This document shows positions 1-9,371 of a DNA stretch of 64,000 bases, piece after piece. Every line of letters begins with the position of its first letter. Positions within the stretch are counted from its first letter, which is position 1. The notes under the pieces are model-generated. The model was not told the DNA's origin. It saw only the letters and a program-made list of their open reading frames with translations, and did not search any database. This DNA is from Burkholderia sp. PAMC 26561. GTDB taxonomy: Bacteria; Pseudomonadota; Gammaproteobacteria; Burkholderiales; Burkholderiaceae. The stretch spans positions 729,819 through 793,818 of the forward strand of contig NZ_CP014308.1 of assembly GCF_001557535.2 (NCBI RefSeq), in the 5' to 3' direction. Both the position numbers and the translations under genes were made by a program.

Positions 1-1616
1 GCTCGCTCCTCAATCACGAAGAGCATGCCAAATATCGGCTGCTCGAAGATGAAGCCTGGTTGATTACGACCAAGGTAGCGGTGCGGGACGCCAACGGACG
101 CATTATCGGTTTAGTGGGCATTAACTACGAAGTCACTTCTCAGAAGGCAGCGGGACTGGCGCTGCAGGCTGCACATGCGCAGGCAGCGGAGGCGGCCGTC
201 CGGCTGCAGGCCACCGTCGCACGGCTGGATCTTGAAGTGCAGGAGCGTCAACGCTTCGAACAGGAGCTGCGCCACCGGGCGATGCACGACACGCTCACCG
301 GTCTGCCAAACCGGGCGCTTCTAATGGACCGGATCGACCTGGCGATCGATTTCGCCCGACGCCGCGAGCACTCGCTCACGCTGCTTTTCCTCGATCTTGA
401 TCGCTTTAAGCTCGTCAACGACAGCCTTGGTCACGCTGCAGGCGACGAACTGCTGCGCGCGGTCACGCGCCGGATCGGCCGCTTAATGCGTGCGAGCGAT
501 ACATTCGCCCGCCTTGGTGGGGACGAATTCGTCTTGTTACTGACTAATCCCATCACTACCGACGAACTGACTCGTTTGACGAGCCGGCTCTCCCGGGTGG
601 TAGCCAAGCCGGTGCTCATTGCCGACCGCGAGGTGTCAGTCACATGTAGCCTCGGCTACAGCGTCTATCCGCAGGACGGTGAGGACGCGACTACATTACT
701 CAAGCATGCCGACGCTGCAATGTACGGCGCCAAAGAAGGCGGTGGAAATCGCGTCCTGCGTTATACGCCTGCACTGAGCGCTCACGCGGGCGAACGATTG
801 GACCTCGAGGCTCAGATGAAGCGCGGGCTGCAACGCGGCGAATTCCTCTTGCACTACCAGCCGCAGATCGAAATCAAAAGCGGGCGCATCGTTGGCGTTG
901 AGGCTTTAGTGCGCTGGCAGCATCCGGTTCGGGGATTATTGCCTCCAACGCGCTTCATTGGGTTCGCCGAAGAGTCGGGGTTAATTGAGCCGCTTGGGGA
1001 ATGGGTGCTGCGCACGGCTTGCGCCCAAGCTGCGGCGTGGCAGAGCAGCGGATTGCCAGCTTTGCGCATGTCTATAAACGTCTCGGCACGCCAGTTCCAC
1101 GACCCGGCGTTGGAGTCAGTCGTCGCTCGGGCTCTCGTCGAGCATGGGCTCGCCCCCGAGCAGTTAGAACTGGAAATCACTGAGAGTCTTTCGATGAAGG
1201 ACCCGGAAGAAAGCATACGCATTTTGGATAACTTCAAGGCCCGAGGTATCAGCATTGCAATCGACGACTTCGGCACAGGTTACTCTAACCTCGCCTACTT
1301 GCGCCGATTCCCCGTGCGTCGCATCAAGCTGGATCGCGTATTTGTCAGTGAGCTCACTTCGCAAGCGAGCAGCAACGCCATCGTCGAGGCAATTGTCGCA
1401 ATGGCTCATAAACTCGATCTCCAAGTCATCGCCGAGGGCGTCGAGACCACTGAGCAGCGCGACGCATTGTTGCGCTTCGGCTGTGACGAATTGCAGGGCT
1501 ACTGGTTTTCAAGACCCGTCGATGCGACCGCCATCGACATTCTGTTGCGGAACCAATGGGAACTTGGGCGAGGTCTCAACTTGGGCGCGCCCGTTTGCCT
1601 TGCGCTTACGGGGTGA
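1..1616 (+). CDS. GGDEF-EAL cyclic-di-GMP protein, 5' truncated by window edge
   Basis: The open frame runs in from the window edge (frame of base 3), and the residues before the first in-window start resemble the end of a PAS domain (…GRIIGLVGINYEVT). The numbering below counts from the TTG at base 60. A coiled linker comes next, then a GGDEF domain with intact GGDEF at about 153-157 and an RxxD inhibitory site (RASD) five residues before it. An EAL domain follows with EAL at about 281 and the DDFGTGYSNL, KLDR and EGVET motifs. Both catalytic signatures are complete, so diguanylate cyclase and c-di-GMP phosphodiesterase activity are both possible; usually one dominates. Such proteins control biofilm and motility switching. 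The TTG at 60 is unlikely to be the true start, because the frame stays open upstream. Confidence 0.93.
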   Translation, partial: SLLNHEEHAKYRLLEDEAWLITTKVAVRDANGRIIGLVGINYEVTSQKAAGLALQAAHAQAAEAAVRLQATVARLDLEVQERQRFEQELRHRAMHDTLTGLPNRALLMDRIDLAIDFARRREHSLTLLFLDLDRFKLVNDSLGHAAGDELLRAVTRRIGRLMRASDTFARLGGDEFVLLLTNPITTDELTRLTSRLSRVVAKPVLIADREVSVTCSLGYSVYPQDGEDATTLLKHADAAMYGAKEGGGNRVLRYTPALSAHAGERLDLEAQMKRGLQRGEFLLHYQPQIEIKSGRIVGVEALVRWQHPVRGLLPPTRFIGFAEESGLIEPLGEWVLRTACAQAAAWQSSGLPALRMSINVSARQFHDPALESVVARALVEHGLAPEQLELEITESLSMKDPEESIRILDNFKARGISIAIDDFGTGYSNLAYLRRFPVRRIKLDRVFVSELTSQASSNAIVEAIVAMAHKLDLQVIAEGVETTEQRDALLRFGCDELQGYWFSRPVDATAIDILLRNQWELGRGLNLGAPVCLALTG

Positions 1617-1796
1617 CGGTCTGAAGCTTTCGTCGGACGAGCGTATTAAAAGCGTTACAGCAAAGCCCGAATTTTATTGTCTGGTAGAGGAACGTCGATG
1701 GGACGTGGCGTAGCACGCGTGGCGCGTGAAGGATTTAAGATTTGAATGGGCATGTTTTCAGGCACATTAAGCTGGAACGGAAGAGATTCTGCAAGT

Positions 1797-2050
1797 TCAT
1801 TTGAGCACGCGAAATCTCTTCCTGCACGTTTGAATGAACTGCTCGATCAACGCGGACCGCTCGCCATTGATCGCTACGCTTGCGACCACCGGAATTGCAA
1901 TTTCGGGCGCGAGCGGGACGACGTTCATCCCTTGCGAGCGAGCGGAAATAGCCGCGACTTCGTCGACGATCATTACAGTTTTGGCGCGTGCCGCAAGCGC
2001 CTCGGTAAAAGATCCGCTTCGAGCATCTCTGAGACGTTCGCAACACCCGC
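1797..2050 (-). pseudogene. Possible LysR-type regulator C-terminal remnant
   Basis: One minus-strand frame is free of stops here and reads like the end of a LysR effector domain (…TVMIVDEVAAISARSQGMNVVPLAPEIA…, written in two parts: TVMIVDEVAAIS, then ARSQGMNVVPLAPEIA). It ends in a TGA at 1797. No helix-turn-helix part is present and other frames overlap it. The assignment rests on composition and remembered family patterns only. It sits among other gene relics. Confidence 0.3.
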
Positions 2051-2208
2051 TTGATCATGCAATTCGATAGAGGCGCCCGCTTTGACATGCCGTTATCGAC
2101 ACGTCATCTTGCTACCGGCAATTACCGCAGCGATACTCTGCTTCTTAAATGTGGAACACCCAGCTCAACAGGTGATTTAACTAACCATGCTGAACCGAAG
2201 AGCGTTTC

Positions 2209-2877
2209 ATGCAACGAATTCTTGCAATCGGGGGCTTCAGTATCGGCGATCCGAAAGCGATTGCTGCTGCGTACATTCGAAAGTTTACGGGCAAACAAAA
2301 ACCGAGGACCTGTCTCCCGTCGACGCCGGCCGGTGACTTACCCTTACTCATTCAACACTTCGAGGAAACTTGCGGACGTATCGGTTTCGAGACATCAGAC
2401 GTTGCCTTCTTCTGCCAAGCGACGATTAATACGGTGAACCCGGATGTCGCGGTTGCACATCTGATCAAGCAGGACGCGATTTTTATGAGTGGTGGTAACG
2501 CCAGATGCGCGATGGCCTTGTGGACGGAATGGGGTTAACTGCTGCGCTGAAGGAAGCTTGGAATCATGGAGTACTGCTGTCGGGATGAGCGCTGGAGCAG
2601 CCTGCTGGTTGAAAACAACGTACCGCCACCAATCATTGCGACGACAATACCGCTTCATCGCTTCCTTAGCTTTTTGGAAGGTTCCTGCGCCGTGCATTAC
2701 GACGTGCGTTTAGAGGACACCCAAAATACAATGCGGTTGTGGGTCGACGGTTGTCGGCCACTTGCCCTTGCAGCGCACGGCAGATGGTTATTTCCTTCCA
2801 ACTTGTGGTGCCGCGAGTGTCCTTCGACGGCAGTGTTACGGCTGCTGGCCGGTTATCATTTGCTATTCAAAGCATAG
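2209..2877 (+). pseudogene. pepE: Peptidase E (S51 family) pseudogene
   Basis: The first 105 residues match the N-terminal half of dipeptidase E / S51 peptidases, with MQRILAIGGF at the start and the FMSGGNARCAMALW motif near residue 95. The frame then stops at about 2538. Continuation pieces lie in other frames. GLTAALKEAWNHGVLLSG follows directly, MSAGAACW (the GxSAG catalytic-serine motif) appears near 2586, and GSCAVHYD with a later DGxxLALAA stretch appears near 2683-2775. At least three frame changes are needed, so this is a decayed gene. S51 enzymes cleave Asp-X dipeptides in the cytoplasm. The start has no strong ribosome site. Confidence 0.7.
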
Positions 2878-2996
2878 GCAAAAAATGATGTGATAAATGT
2901 TACAAGCTCGACGCCGAGCATGGCAACTTTAAGTCCGTCGATTGATGACAGTGCTGGCATATCGAGCTATCTAGCGGGCGTGTCCCCGGTGCAAAA

Positions 2997-3212
2997 ATGA
3001 ATCGACCTAAAAACCAGCGCAGGGCGCCCCGAAGCGCTCGCCGCTGGGCTGTAAAAGTGCGTGAGGCAGAAGCGGAACTGGTCTACCGCATCGCACATAT
3101 CGAAGCCGGACTGAACAACTTGCGAGAGAGCGCTGACCGCGTGTCTATGCTCACGCGCTTGCGCCAACGGCTTGCTCGAATCGTCGACCGATACGGTTCG
3201 ATCCTGGACTGA
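2997..3212 (+). CDS. Small basic hypothetical protein
   Basis: A 71-residue ORF rich in Arg (about 20 percent), with a helical stretch VREAEAELVYRIAHIEAGLNNLRE. I do not recognise a family. It might be a small plasmid-type protein, but there is no convincing ribosome-binding site and the surrounding DNA is full of relics, so it could be chance. Confidence 0.25.
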   Translation: MNRPKNQRRAPRSARRWAVKVREAEAELVYRIAHIEAGLNNLRESADRVSMLTRLRQRLARIVDRYGSILD

Positions 3213-3515
3213 TCGCGCACACCAGACCTGGAGGAATCTGACGCGTTTCGGATCTTGGCCCGACGGCGTTCGTCCGGAGCGTCCTCCGACGCACGCTGTG
3301 ACTGCCGTTTAAGAGTGCGATTAAGCACAGTCGGATAACTTAGCGCGATCAGCGCGCTCATGGCAACCGATAGCACCTGATAAAGTATCAGCGACAGAGG
3401 ATGCTTATTCGCAAGCGTCGCCGTTTTCGTAAGCAGCGATCCAAGGGCACCGCGCGCAATAAGATGGAGCGAATAGCGGTCGTTCCGGGTTTCGGTCAAG
3501 ATCGTACGCGTTGCT
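3213..3515. other. Geneless stretch
   Basis: About 300 bases between the small ORF and the end of the TetR gene. I see no credible coding frame, strong hairpin or promoter. It may be old intergenic or relic DNA. Confidence 0.4.
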
Positions 3516-4151
3516 TCATCCAATCTGAGGCGGCCAAGCCCGAAGAGCAGTCTTGGCGATTGCCAGCAACGAAGCGCGAGGCGCACCGTCACGCGCGAGA
3601 ACGGACATGCCTTGCATGAGAGCGAGGGCCATCCCGGACAGCCCGACCGCGTCTGTCGTGGGCGGAAGCATCCCTTCAGCAACGTCGCGTTCAATCCTTT
3701 CCTGAAGGCTGCGTTGCACACCGCGCCGTACGTCGGCAACGACCCGTTGAACGTCGGCGGATGCCGCTGATCCACTCGCGGTCGCACTGGCAAGTAGGCA
3801 ACCCTTGGGGGTCGTCTCACCCGTATAAACAGTCACGGCGTTGCTTATTAACTCGCGCGCTGCCTCAAGCGAAGTAGGCGCGTCGTAGATCGCTCGCGCC
3901 ATAACCGTCTGATCACCGGCATAAGCACGTACAGCTTCAAGGAATAACTGCTTCTTGTCGCCGAAGGCGGTGTAAATGCTCGGCGCGCTCACGCCCATGG
4001 CGGCCGTCAAGTCCGCAATCGAGGTCGTTTCATAGCCGTGGCGCCAGAACGTCAGCATGGCCTGCCGCAAAGCTGTATCCCGATTGAACGATAACGGCCG
4101 GCCTACCTTCAGGGGACGAACTGGGGAAGTTGCATCTTCCATAACGATCAC
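3516..4151 (-). CDS. TetR/AcrR family transcriptional regulator
   Basis: A 211-residue TetR-type repressor. The N-terminal helix-turn-helix shows the family pattern (ALRQAMLTFWRHGYETTSIADLTAAMG, then SAPSIYTAFGDKKQLFLEAV) at roughly residues 27-75. The C-terminal ligand domain includes GCLLASATA, typical of the YxaF/LmrA-like C-terminal subgroup. It is divergent from the aldo/keto reductase gene beginning at 4226 and very likely regulates it and itself. A perfect inverted repeat lies in the intergenic gap. Ligand unknown. The family and role are secure; the target is inference from position. Confidence 0.9.
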   Translation of the reverse strand: MIVMEDATSPVRPLKVGRPLSFNRDTALRQAMLTFWRHGYETTSIADLTAAMGVSAPSIYTAFGDKKQLFLEAVRAYAGDQTVMARAIYDAPTSLEAARELISNAVTVYTGETTPKGCLLASATASGSAASADVQRVVADVRRGVQRSLQERIERDVAEGMLPPTTDAVGLSGMALALMQGMSVLARDGAPRASLLAIAKTALRAWPPQIG

Positions 4152-4185
4152 TATGTAATGCTAGACGTCGGAGCGTAAGTGGCCT

Positions 4186-4203
4186 ATTGTTATCCGTAAC
4201 AAT
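4186..4203. promoter_or_regulatory. Probable TetR operator palindrome
   Basis: ATTGTTA-TCCG-TAACAAT is a perfect 7-bp inverted repeat with a 4-nt centre. It lies in the 74-bp gap between the divergent TetR gene and the aldo/keto reductase. A 9-bp direct repeat ATCACTATG brackets it (4147-4155 and 4202-4210). Position and symmetry suggest the repressor binding site. Confidence 0.55.
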
Positions 4204-4225
4204 CACTATGAAACTAGGTAATTCC

Positions 4226-5301
4226 ATGGCATTGAACACATATAAGACACTCGGCCGGTCGGGCTGGTCGTCAGCCCCCTTACTCTTGGCACAATGACAT
4301 TTGGCCCCGGCCAATGGGGCGCTAACGAGGCCATTTCGCGCGCGATGTTCAACGCCTACCGCGAGGCAGGCGGCAACTTCGTCGACACGTCTGATATTTA
4401 TTCGGGCGGCGAAAGCGAGCGGCTGGTGGGTCAATTTATCAAGGAAACGGGGTCGCGCGATGAAATCGTGCTCGCCACGAAGTTTGCTTTCAATGGATCC
4501 GCGAGCCCTCTCGTGGCGAGCCAGGGCGGCGCCGGCAATCCCAATGCGGGAGGTGCGGGTGCAAAGAATATCTACCGTGCAATTGATGGGTCGCTTAAGC
4601 GTCTTGGGACGGACTACATCGACCTTTACTGGATGCACATCTGGGACGGGGTGACCCCAGTTGAAGAGATCGTGCAGACGTTGGGCGACTTGGTGCGCGC
4701 TGGAAAAATTCGCTACTATGCCTTTTCTGATATGCCAGCGTGGCTGGCCATGAAGGCTGCGACCATCGCTTCGGAGCGGCGCATTCCGGGCCCGATTGCA
4801 GTTCAGGTGGAGTATTCGCTTGTCGCCCGCGACATCGAAGGCGAGCATATTCCCGTCGCGCGGGAGGCCGGGATGGGTGTGATGCCGTGGAGTCCGCTGG
4901 CAGGTGGCTTCCTAAGCGGAAAATACAGCCGCGAGAATACCAAGGACAAGGGTCGACCGAGCGGCCCGAACCCGTTCGGCGACAGTAAGTTCGTCGATCG
5001 CAATTGGGAGATCCTTGACGTTCTGAAGTCGGTTGCCGCTGAGCATAGTTGTCCTCTGGCGCAGGTCGCGCTGAGCTGGGTGATGGCGCGCCCCGGTGTA
5101 ACGTCCACCATCGTTGGGGCGAGCAAGCTCACGCAGCTCGCGAGCAATATTGCCGCAACGGAGATCGTCTTGAGCGAGTCTCAGATGAAGCGCTTGAACG
5201 AGGTGAGTGCTCCAGTGATGGGCTTCAGCGCAGGGCTGACGACTCCGATGATCCGTAGCATGGTCTTTGGCGGGAACACCGTCGCAGGATGGATGGAATA
5301 A
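4226..5301 (+). pseudogene. Aldo/keto reductase with N-terminal frameshift
   Basis: The natural start is the ATG at 4226 (MALNTYKTLGRSG), but after GRSG the frame shifts. The main open frame continues from 4294 (MTFGPGQWGANEA…) for 335 residues. Adding one G to the GGG at 4261-4263 restores GRSGLVVSPLTLGTMTFG, the normal family sequence, so one base is missing. The rest is a complete AKR TIM barrel with the catalytic set visible: Asp in VDTSD, Tyr in IYSGG, Lys in LATKF and His in YWMH. It would be an NADPH-dependent carbonyl reductase of unknown substrate. It is divergent from, and probably controlled by, the adjacent TetR. Whether the indel is real or a sequencing error in a G run cannot be told here. 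Confidence 0.85.
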
Positions 5302-5534
5302 CGCGATTGGCGACGCCGATTGGTAGAGTAACTAGTGCGGCGTAAAACGGGAAATCGGCGAGCGCCCCATAGCGGTTGCTGCTTGCGGGTCTGCGCCAAC
5401 AGCGTCCTGCGTTTGCACAACTCGACGCTTGCGGAACCGTTGTTGGAGTAGGAAAGTATCCACAAGGGGGTTGTTGACAATGCGGATTTTGCGGTTGCTC
5501 TCGGATTTTCGGCATGAAGACCCGAGACGACGCA

Positions 5535-5700
5535 GCGCATGGGTGGACGAGGATTTGAGACGCCGGATTTGGGTGATCCACGGCAGGACCGGCGCGCGAA
5601 GGAACTGGTCAAACGGTTCGCAAGCCGGCCCACGGCCAGCATTTTGGGCGCGTCCGAAGGCGGGGCCGAGACAATCGCGGCCTATTCCTTCTTGGCAATG
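5535..5700 (+). pseudogene. IS4/Tn5-like transposase N-terminal remnant
   Basis: The frame starting at 5539 reads PDLGDPRQDRRAKELV then KRFASRPTASILGASEGGAE and TIAAYSFLA. This is the conserved N-terminal DNA-binding region of Tn5-type IS4 family transposases. The preceding residues (AWVDED) lie in another frame, implying a one-base shift near 5547. The catalytic DDE core is absent because the fragment ends at about 5700. Confidence 0.6.
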
Positions 5701-5703
5701 AGC

Positions 5704-5911
5704 CATGGACTTACGCGACATGAAGCAGTCGCACCGGACCGTACCACGGCACACATTCGGCACTCCCGCCGTGGCGCTCGACATGCCCATCGACGTGGTG
5801 CAGCGCATCCTCGATCTCGCGTCGCGACAGACCACATCGATCTAAGTGCGCGCCGAGCGGCAGCGCTTGCTGGATGCTGCGGCTCAATACTATTTGGGAC
5901 ACTGCGGCTAA
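5704..5911 (+). pseudogene. Tyrosine recombinase C-terminal remnant
   Basis: The frame from 5704 reads …TFGTPAVALDMPIDVVQRI, LDLASRQTTSI, stop, VRAERQRLLDAAAQYYLGHCG. This matches the end of plasmid/phage integrases, where the stop codon (TAA) replaces the tyrosine codon expected after QTTSI. The preceding HT and a degraded LGHAS-like box support this. Only the last 70 residues remain and they abut the IS4 remnant, so the area has absorbed several mobile elements. Confidence 0.55.
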
Positions 5912-6055
5912 GCGCTATTGGTAACTTCAACGAGGGAAGCGGGCGCTATCGCTGTGTACCCGCACTGCTTCGCCCCCAAGGTGCCAGCCCGGTGCGGTAT
6001 GCTCCAGGCTGGCACGCATACAGGCTGTCGGTTCGCTTAACTGGAGAGCACAAGC

Positions 6056-6331
6056 ATGAACAAGCAGGACCTTATCGACGCGGTAGCACGCGACGTGGGA
6101 ATCGCGAAGGCTGCCGCAGCAGAAACAATCGACGCAATTTTGATGACCTTGACGAACGCAGTGGTCAAGGGCGATGCGGTTCAATTGATCGGGTTCGGTT
6201 CTTTTGGCACGGGCGCGCGCGCGGCGCGAACCGGGCGCTACCCGAGGAGAGGGGAACCGCTTCAGATCGCTGCCTCGAAGACCGTCAAGTTCACTGCGGG
6301 CAAAGCGTTCAAGGATGTCGTGAATAAGTAA
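6056..6331 (+). CDS. HU family DNA-binding protein
   Basis: A 91-residue HU/IHF-type histone-like protein. It begins [20 protein letters not shown] and contains the core [26 protein letters not shown] region (written in parts: [16 protein letters not shown], then [10 protein letters not shown]) followed by [16 protein letters not shown] ribosome-binding sequence (GGAGAGCA) precedes the ATG. It binds and bends DNA non-specifically and is a common accessory-replicon nucleoid protein in Burkholderia. The gene stands alone; neighbours are relics upstream and two minus-strand hypotheticals downstream. Confidence 0.95.
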   Translation: MNKQDLIDAVARDVGIAKAAAAETIDAILMTLTNAVVKGDAVQLIGFGSFGTGARAARTGRYPRRGEPLQIAASKTVKFTAGKAFKDVVNK

Positions 6332-6406
6332 GGAACTGGACGCAATTCTGCCCGCGCCGGCCGCGGGCGGTTGCACTTAGTTCAGCGCCATAGCCGCCCG
6401 CTCACG

Positions 6407-6622
6407 CTAGAACAATTGATCGTCGAGCAGTCGTAGGTTTTTCCACTTCACCGAGCTGCGCCGCTCGACACCATCTGCGTGCAGCGAGCGGATCACGAGG
6501 GGCTTGCCTCGTGCATCACCCAGCACCTGCGCATAGCGGTTGCTGTATCGCACCAGCACGCCGCGCTTTGGACGCACCGTTAGCAGAAGCGGGCGCGGGG
6601 TAACACGTTTTTTACGCAGCAT
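6407..6622 (-). CDS. Conserved-type small hypothetical protein
   Basis: 71 residues, very basic N-terminus (MLRKKRVTPRPLLL), then VRPKRGVLVRYSNRYAQVLGDARGKPL. No family that I can name. It lies 42 bp downstream of the 155-residue gene on the same strand, so the two may be co-transcribed. Confidence 0.5.
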   Translation of the reverse strand: MLRKKRVTPRPLLLTVRPKRGVLVRYSNRYAQVLGDARGKPLVIRSLHADGVERRSSVKWKNLRLLDDQLF

Positions 6623-6664
6623 GATTGAGAAGCGAACGCGTGCGCGCGAAAGGGAGTGGGGCCG

Positions 6665-7132
6665 TTAATCGGATTTGCGGCGGATCAGCGGCGACGCGCT
6701 GGTGCCGGCTATGAATTGACGTAGTTGTTTTTCGGCTTTCACCACTTGGTGCATCGGCGCCTCGCTCAATTGTCGGTCGTGCAGCAACAGCAAGCGTTCG
6801 ATGGCAGGCGCGTCCTCCTCTTGGATTACCCACTTTGCAGATTTCTCCGCGATTGCAAGAACGTTTTCAATCACTGCTTCTGCGTGTTCGTAACACTCAA
6901 AAGGCAAATTACCAAACCCCAGGTTCTGAAGAAAATAAGACATGTACACCGAACGGGTCAACTCGTTGATCTGATATCGGTTACCGCCATCGCCGCGGCA
7001 AGCTGCTAGCGCAAGGTGATGGGCGAGCGACATCTCACGCGCCGAGTGCGCTGCCATGGGCAGCAGCAACGCCTTGCTTAGGGGCTTGCGGTTCATGCCC
7101 GTGCGGTTGGATTTTCGTTTTGTTCCTGCCAT
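6665..7132 (-). CDS. Plasmid-type hypothetical protein (155 aa)
   Basis: A soluble helical protein with a basic N-terminus (MAGTKRKSNRTGMNRKPLSK) and a middle segment ELTRSVYMSYFLQNLGFGNL. It resembles a recurring hypothetical protein on beta-proteobacterial plasmids and megaplasmids, sometimes labelled as a Fis-type regulator. I see no clear helix-turn-helix, so no function is assigned. It may form a unit with the 71-residue gene downstream. Confidence 0.65.
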   Translation of the reverse strand: MAGTKRKSNRTGMNRKPLSKALLLPMAAHSAREMSLAHHLALAACRGDGGNRYQINELTRSVYMSYFLQNLGFGNLPFECYEHAEAVIENVLAIAEKSAKWVIQEEDAPAIERLLLLHDRQLSEAPMHQVVKAEKQLRQFIAGTSASPLIRRKSD

Positions 7133-7577
7133 GCGTGGATTAAACCGGAATTTATAGAAGCGGCGGCGGCAAGCCGCAGTCGACTTCCGGGCTATTAGTA
7201 GACGGTCGTCGTCGGCACCGAGGAACGGAGTCGGCCCGGTATGGGTTGTTACTGATGCCCGAGTCTATGTCCGCTGCGTTTGCCGATGCCATCACTTGGG
7301 CCGCAGCTTCGGTGAGTTGCACGGTACCCCTGGATAATGACCTCACTGTGTTCAATTATCAGTTGGCGAAGGCCCGCTCGAGGAACATTTTAGCCCAGCA
7401 CGCAAACGACTTAGAGATGAAGAAAATGCAGAGAGCGGCGAAGTTGAGACAGTCATGAGTTTTTGTGGCCCGCTTACAGCGTGCCACGCCCGGAGAATGC
7501 GTCTCGCAGCCGCAGCCATCTTGCGTGGCTATGCAACGGCTTATAGTCGCCTGTTTCCCCGCCACCCATGGTGGAGA
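7133..7577. other. Geneless stretch
   Basis: 445 bases between the 155-residue gene and the TetR gene. Weak overlapping short frames exist on both strands (for example a 64-residue plus-strand frame from 7267), but none has a ribosome site or recognisable content. No strong hairpin seen. Confidence 0.4.
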
Positions 7578-8225
7578 CTAGCCCGTCGGTAACTTGGGAC
7601 GTGCCTCGCGTTCCAGATATCCAATACAAATCGACTCAAGCTGACCAGTTAGCTTACGGACCATCGATTGCGGCAACTTTCCCTCAAGCAACGCACGCAT
7701 CGGGCCGACCAACGCTCCTGTGAACATAAACGTGGTCATAGCGACATCGTCAAAATGGGCATCGGAAGCGGTCTTTAGCATAGCCTCGAGCGCCGCACGG
7801 TTGCGTGCCTCCACTTCTTGAACGTAGCCGCGTGAGTCCAGTTCAGCAGCGACCGCGTAAAGGGCGCGAGCTTCGTCCAAATTTGCCGTCTTCGCTCTTA
7901 CGAATGCTGCAACGACTTTTTTCACCATCTCCGACAAACAGGCATCACGCGCTGACAGAGCGGCGTCCTCGATTACTCTCACCATTCTTTCCAAATGCCG
8001 CTGCAGTACAGCGAAAAGAAGCGCCTGCTTTTGAGGAAAGTATTGGTAGAGGGTTCCCACTGACACGCCAGCCCTTTCGGCCACCCGGATGGTGGTAAGC
8101 CGCTGCAAGCCCTCAACTAGCAAAACCTGAATAGTTGCATCAAAGATTGCGTCCACTGTGGCTTGAGAACGCGCCTGCTGCGGCTGTTTGCGGGGGTCCA
8201 GCCTCTCTGCGTTGTCTGTGCGCAT
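7578..8225 (-). CDS. TetR/AcrR family transcriptional regulator
   Basis: About 215 residues from the ATG at 8225 (MRTDNAERLDPRKQPQQARS). A longer frame to 8315 exists but would overlap the divergent gene's start. The TetR helix-turn-helix is clear (TTIRVAERAGVSVGTLYQYF, then PQKQALLFAVLQRH). It is divergently arranged with the aldo/keto reductase at 8315 and presumably represses it. The 89-bp gap contains an AT-rich partial palindrome GAATGATTATTC near 8243, a plausible but weak operator. Confidence 0.9.
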   Translation of the reverse strand: MRTDNAERLDPRKQPQQARSQATVDAIFDATIQVLLVEGLQRLTTIRVAERAGVSVGTLYQYFPQKQALLFAVLQRHLERMVRVIEDAALSARDACLSEMVKKVVAAFVRAKTANLDEARALYAVAAELDSRGYVQEVEARNRAALEAMLKTASDAHFDDVAMTTFMFTGALVGPMRALLEGKLPQSMVRKLTGQLESICIGYLEREARPKLPTG

Positions 8226-8314
8226 ATGCGAATTCACAATCTGAATGATTATTCGTATTCTATCCGAACATCTCGCCGTAACAGAAGCGACAACCCGAAG
8301 GAAGGAATTGTCCA

Positions 8315-9196
8315 ATGACTACAGTTTCTCAAGCAGGTATTTTTCAACTTGGCGATCGGTCCGTTACGCGCTTGGGGTATGGCGCAATGCAACTAGCGGG
8401 TCCTCACGTTTTCGGACCACCGAAGGATCGCGCGGCGGCCATCGCGGTGCTTCGTGCCGTTGTAGAGAGCGGGATTACGCACATTGATACCAGCGATTTC
8501 TATGGCCCGCACGTCACTAATCAGCTTATTCGCGAGGCACTTCATCCGTATCCCGATGCACTTACTATCGTCACAAAAGTAGGCGCCAGCCGTGGCAGCG
8601 ATGGTTCGTGGAACGTTGCATCATCGGCGGCAGAACTGGAACGAGCGGTGCATGACAATCTTCGCAATCTTGGTCTTGATATACTGGACGTCGTGAACTT
8701 GCGCGTGATGTTCAACGTGGGAGCACCGTCCGAGGGGAACATCGAGGAGCCTCTGACGGCGCTCGTTCGGCTTCAGGAAAAAGGCTTGATCCGTCACATA
8801 GGGCTGAGCAATGTAACTGCAAAGCAAGTGGCACAGGGACGCGAAATTGCGCGCATTTCGTGCGTGCAGAATCTGTACAACCTTGCGCATCGACACGATG
8901 ACGCACTGATCGACAGTCTTGCAAAAGACGACATTGCATATGTGCCGTTTTTTCCGCTCGGAGGGTTCTCTCCGTTGCAGGCCGATGCACTTAGCCAAGC
9001 CGCAGACCAATGCAACGCGACACCTATGCAGGTCGCCCTTGCATGGTTGTTGCACCGCTCACCGAACATCCTCCTCATACCCGGAACCTCTTCGGTCGAG
9101 CATCTGAAGCAGAACATCGAGAGCGTGGACCTTCGCTTGCCAGAGAACGCGTTATTGTCGTTGGACAAAATCGGTTTCGATAAGACGCGAAACTAG
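8315..9196 (+). CDS. Aldo/keto reductase family oxidoreductase
   Basis: A 293-residue single-domain AKR of the YdbC/PdxI-like subgroup. Visible signatures are RLGYGAMQL, HIDTSDFYGPH (Asp and Tyr), TIVTKVG (Lys) and DVVNLRVM, where the usual catalytic His is replaced by Asn as in this subgroup. A C-terminal NADP-binding stretch reads LLIPGTSSVEHLKQNI. AAGGAAGG about 9 nt before the ATG is a good ribosome site. It is likely an NADPH-dependent carbonyl reductase controlled by the divergent TetR; substrate unknown. Confidence 0.92.
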   Translation: MTTVSQAGIFQLGDRSVTRLGYGAMQLAGPHVFGPPKDRAAAIAVLRAVVESGITHIDTSDFYGPHVTNQLIREALHPYPDALTIVTKVGASRGSDGSWNVASSAAELERAVHDNLRNLGLDILDVVNLRVMFNVGAPSEGNIEEPLTALVRLQEKGLIRHIGLSNVTAKQVAQGREIARISCVQNLYNLAHRHDDALIDSLAKDDIAYVPFFPLGGFSPLQADALSQAADQCNATPMQVALAWLLHRSPNILLIPGTSSVEHLKQNIESVDLRLPENALLSLDKIGFDKTRN

Positions 9197-9371
9197 CTCT
9201 GTTGTCGGGCGCAACGACCGGCAAATCGAAGGCGCCAAGGCTGCGGTGACGTCCATGAGCAAAGTGTGTTGCACCTAAGACAGGGAGGGCGATGAGAGTA
9301 CTCTCGCGCCAGCGTTCCAAATTCCGGCCGTCGGGTCTTGAACGAACAACAGATTTGTGCAGGAGAAATCG

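Noticed and set aside
3083..3820. A 245-codon minus-strand frame
   Set aside because: Overlaps the TetR gene in another frame; Arg/Ser-rich with no domain. Treated as a shadow.
5539..6327. A 262-codon plus-strand frame running through the recombinase relic into the HU gene
   Set aside because: It overlaps the well-supported HU gene in another frame, and only its first 53 codons resemble a known family (IS4 transposase). The rest has chance composition.
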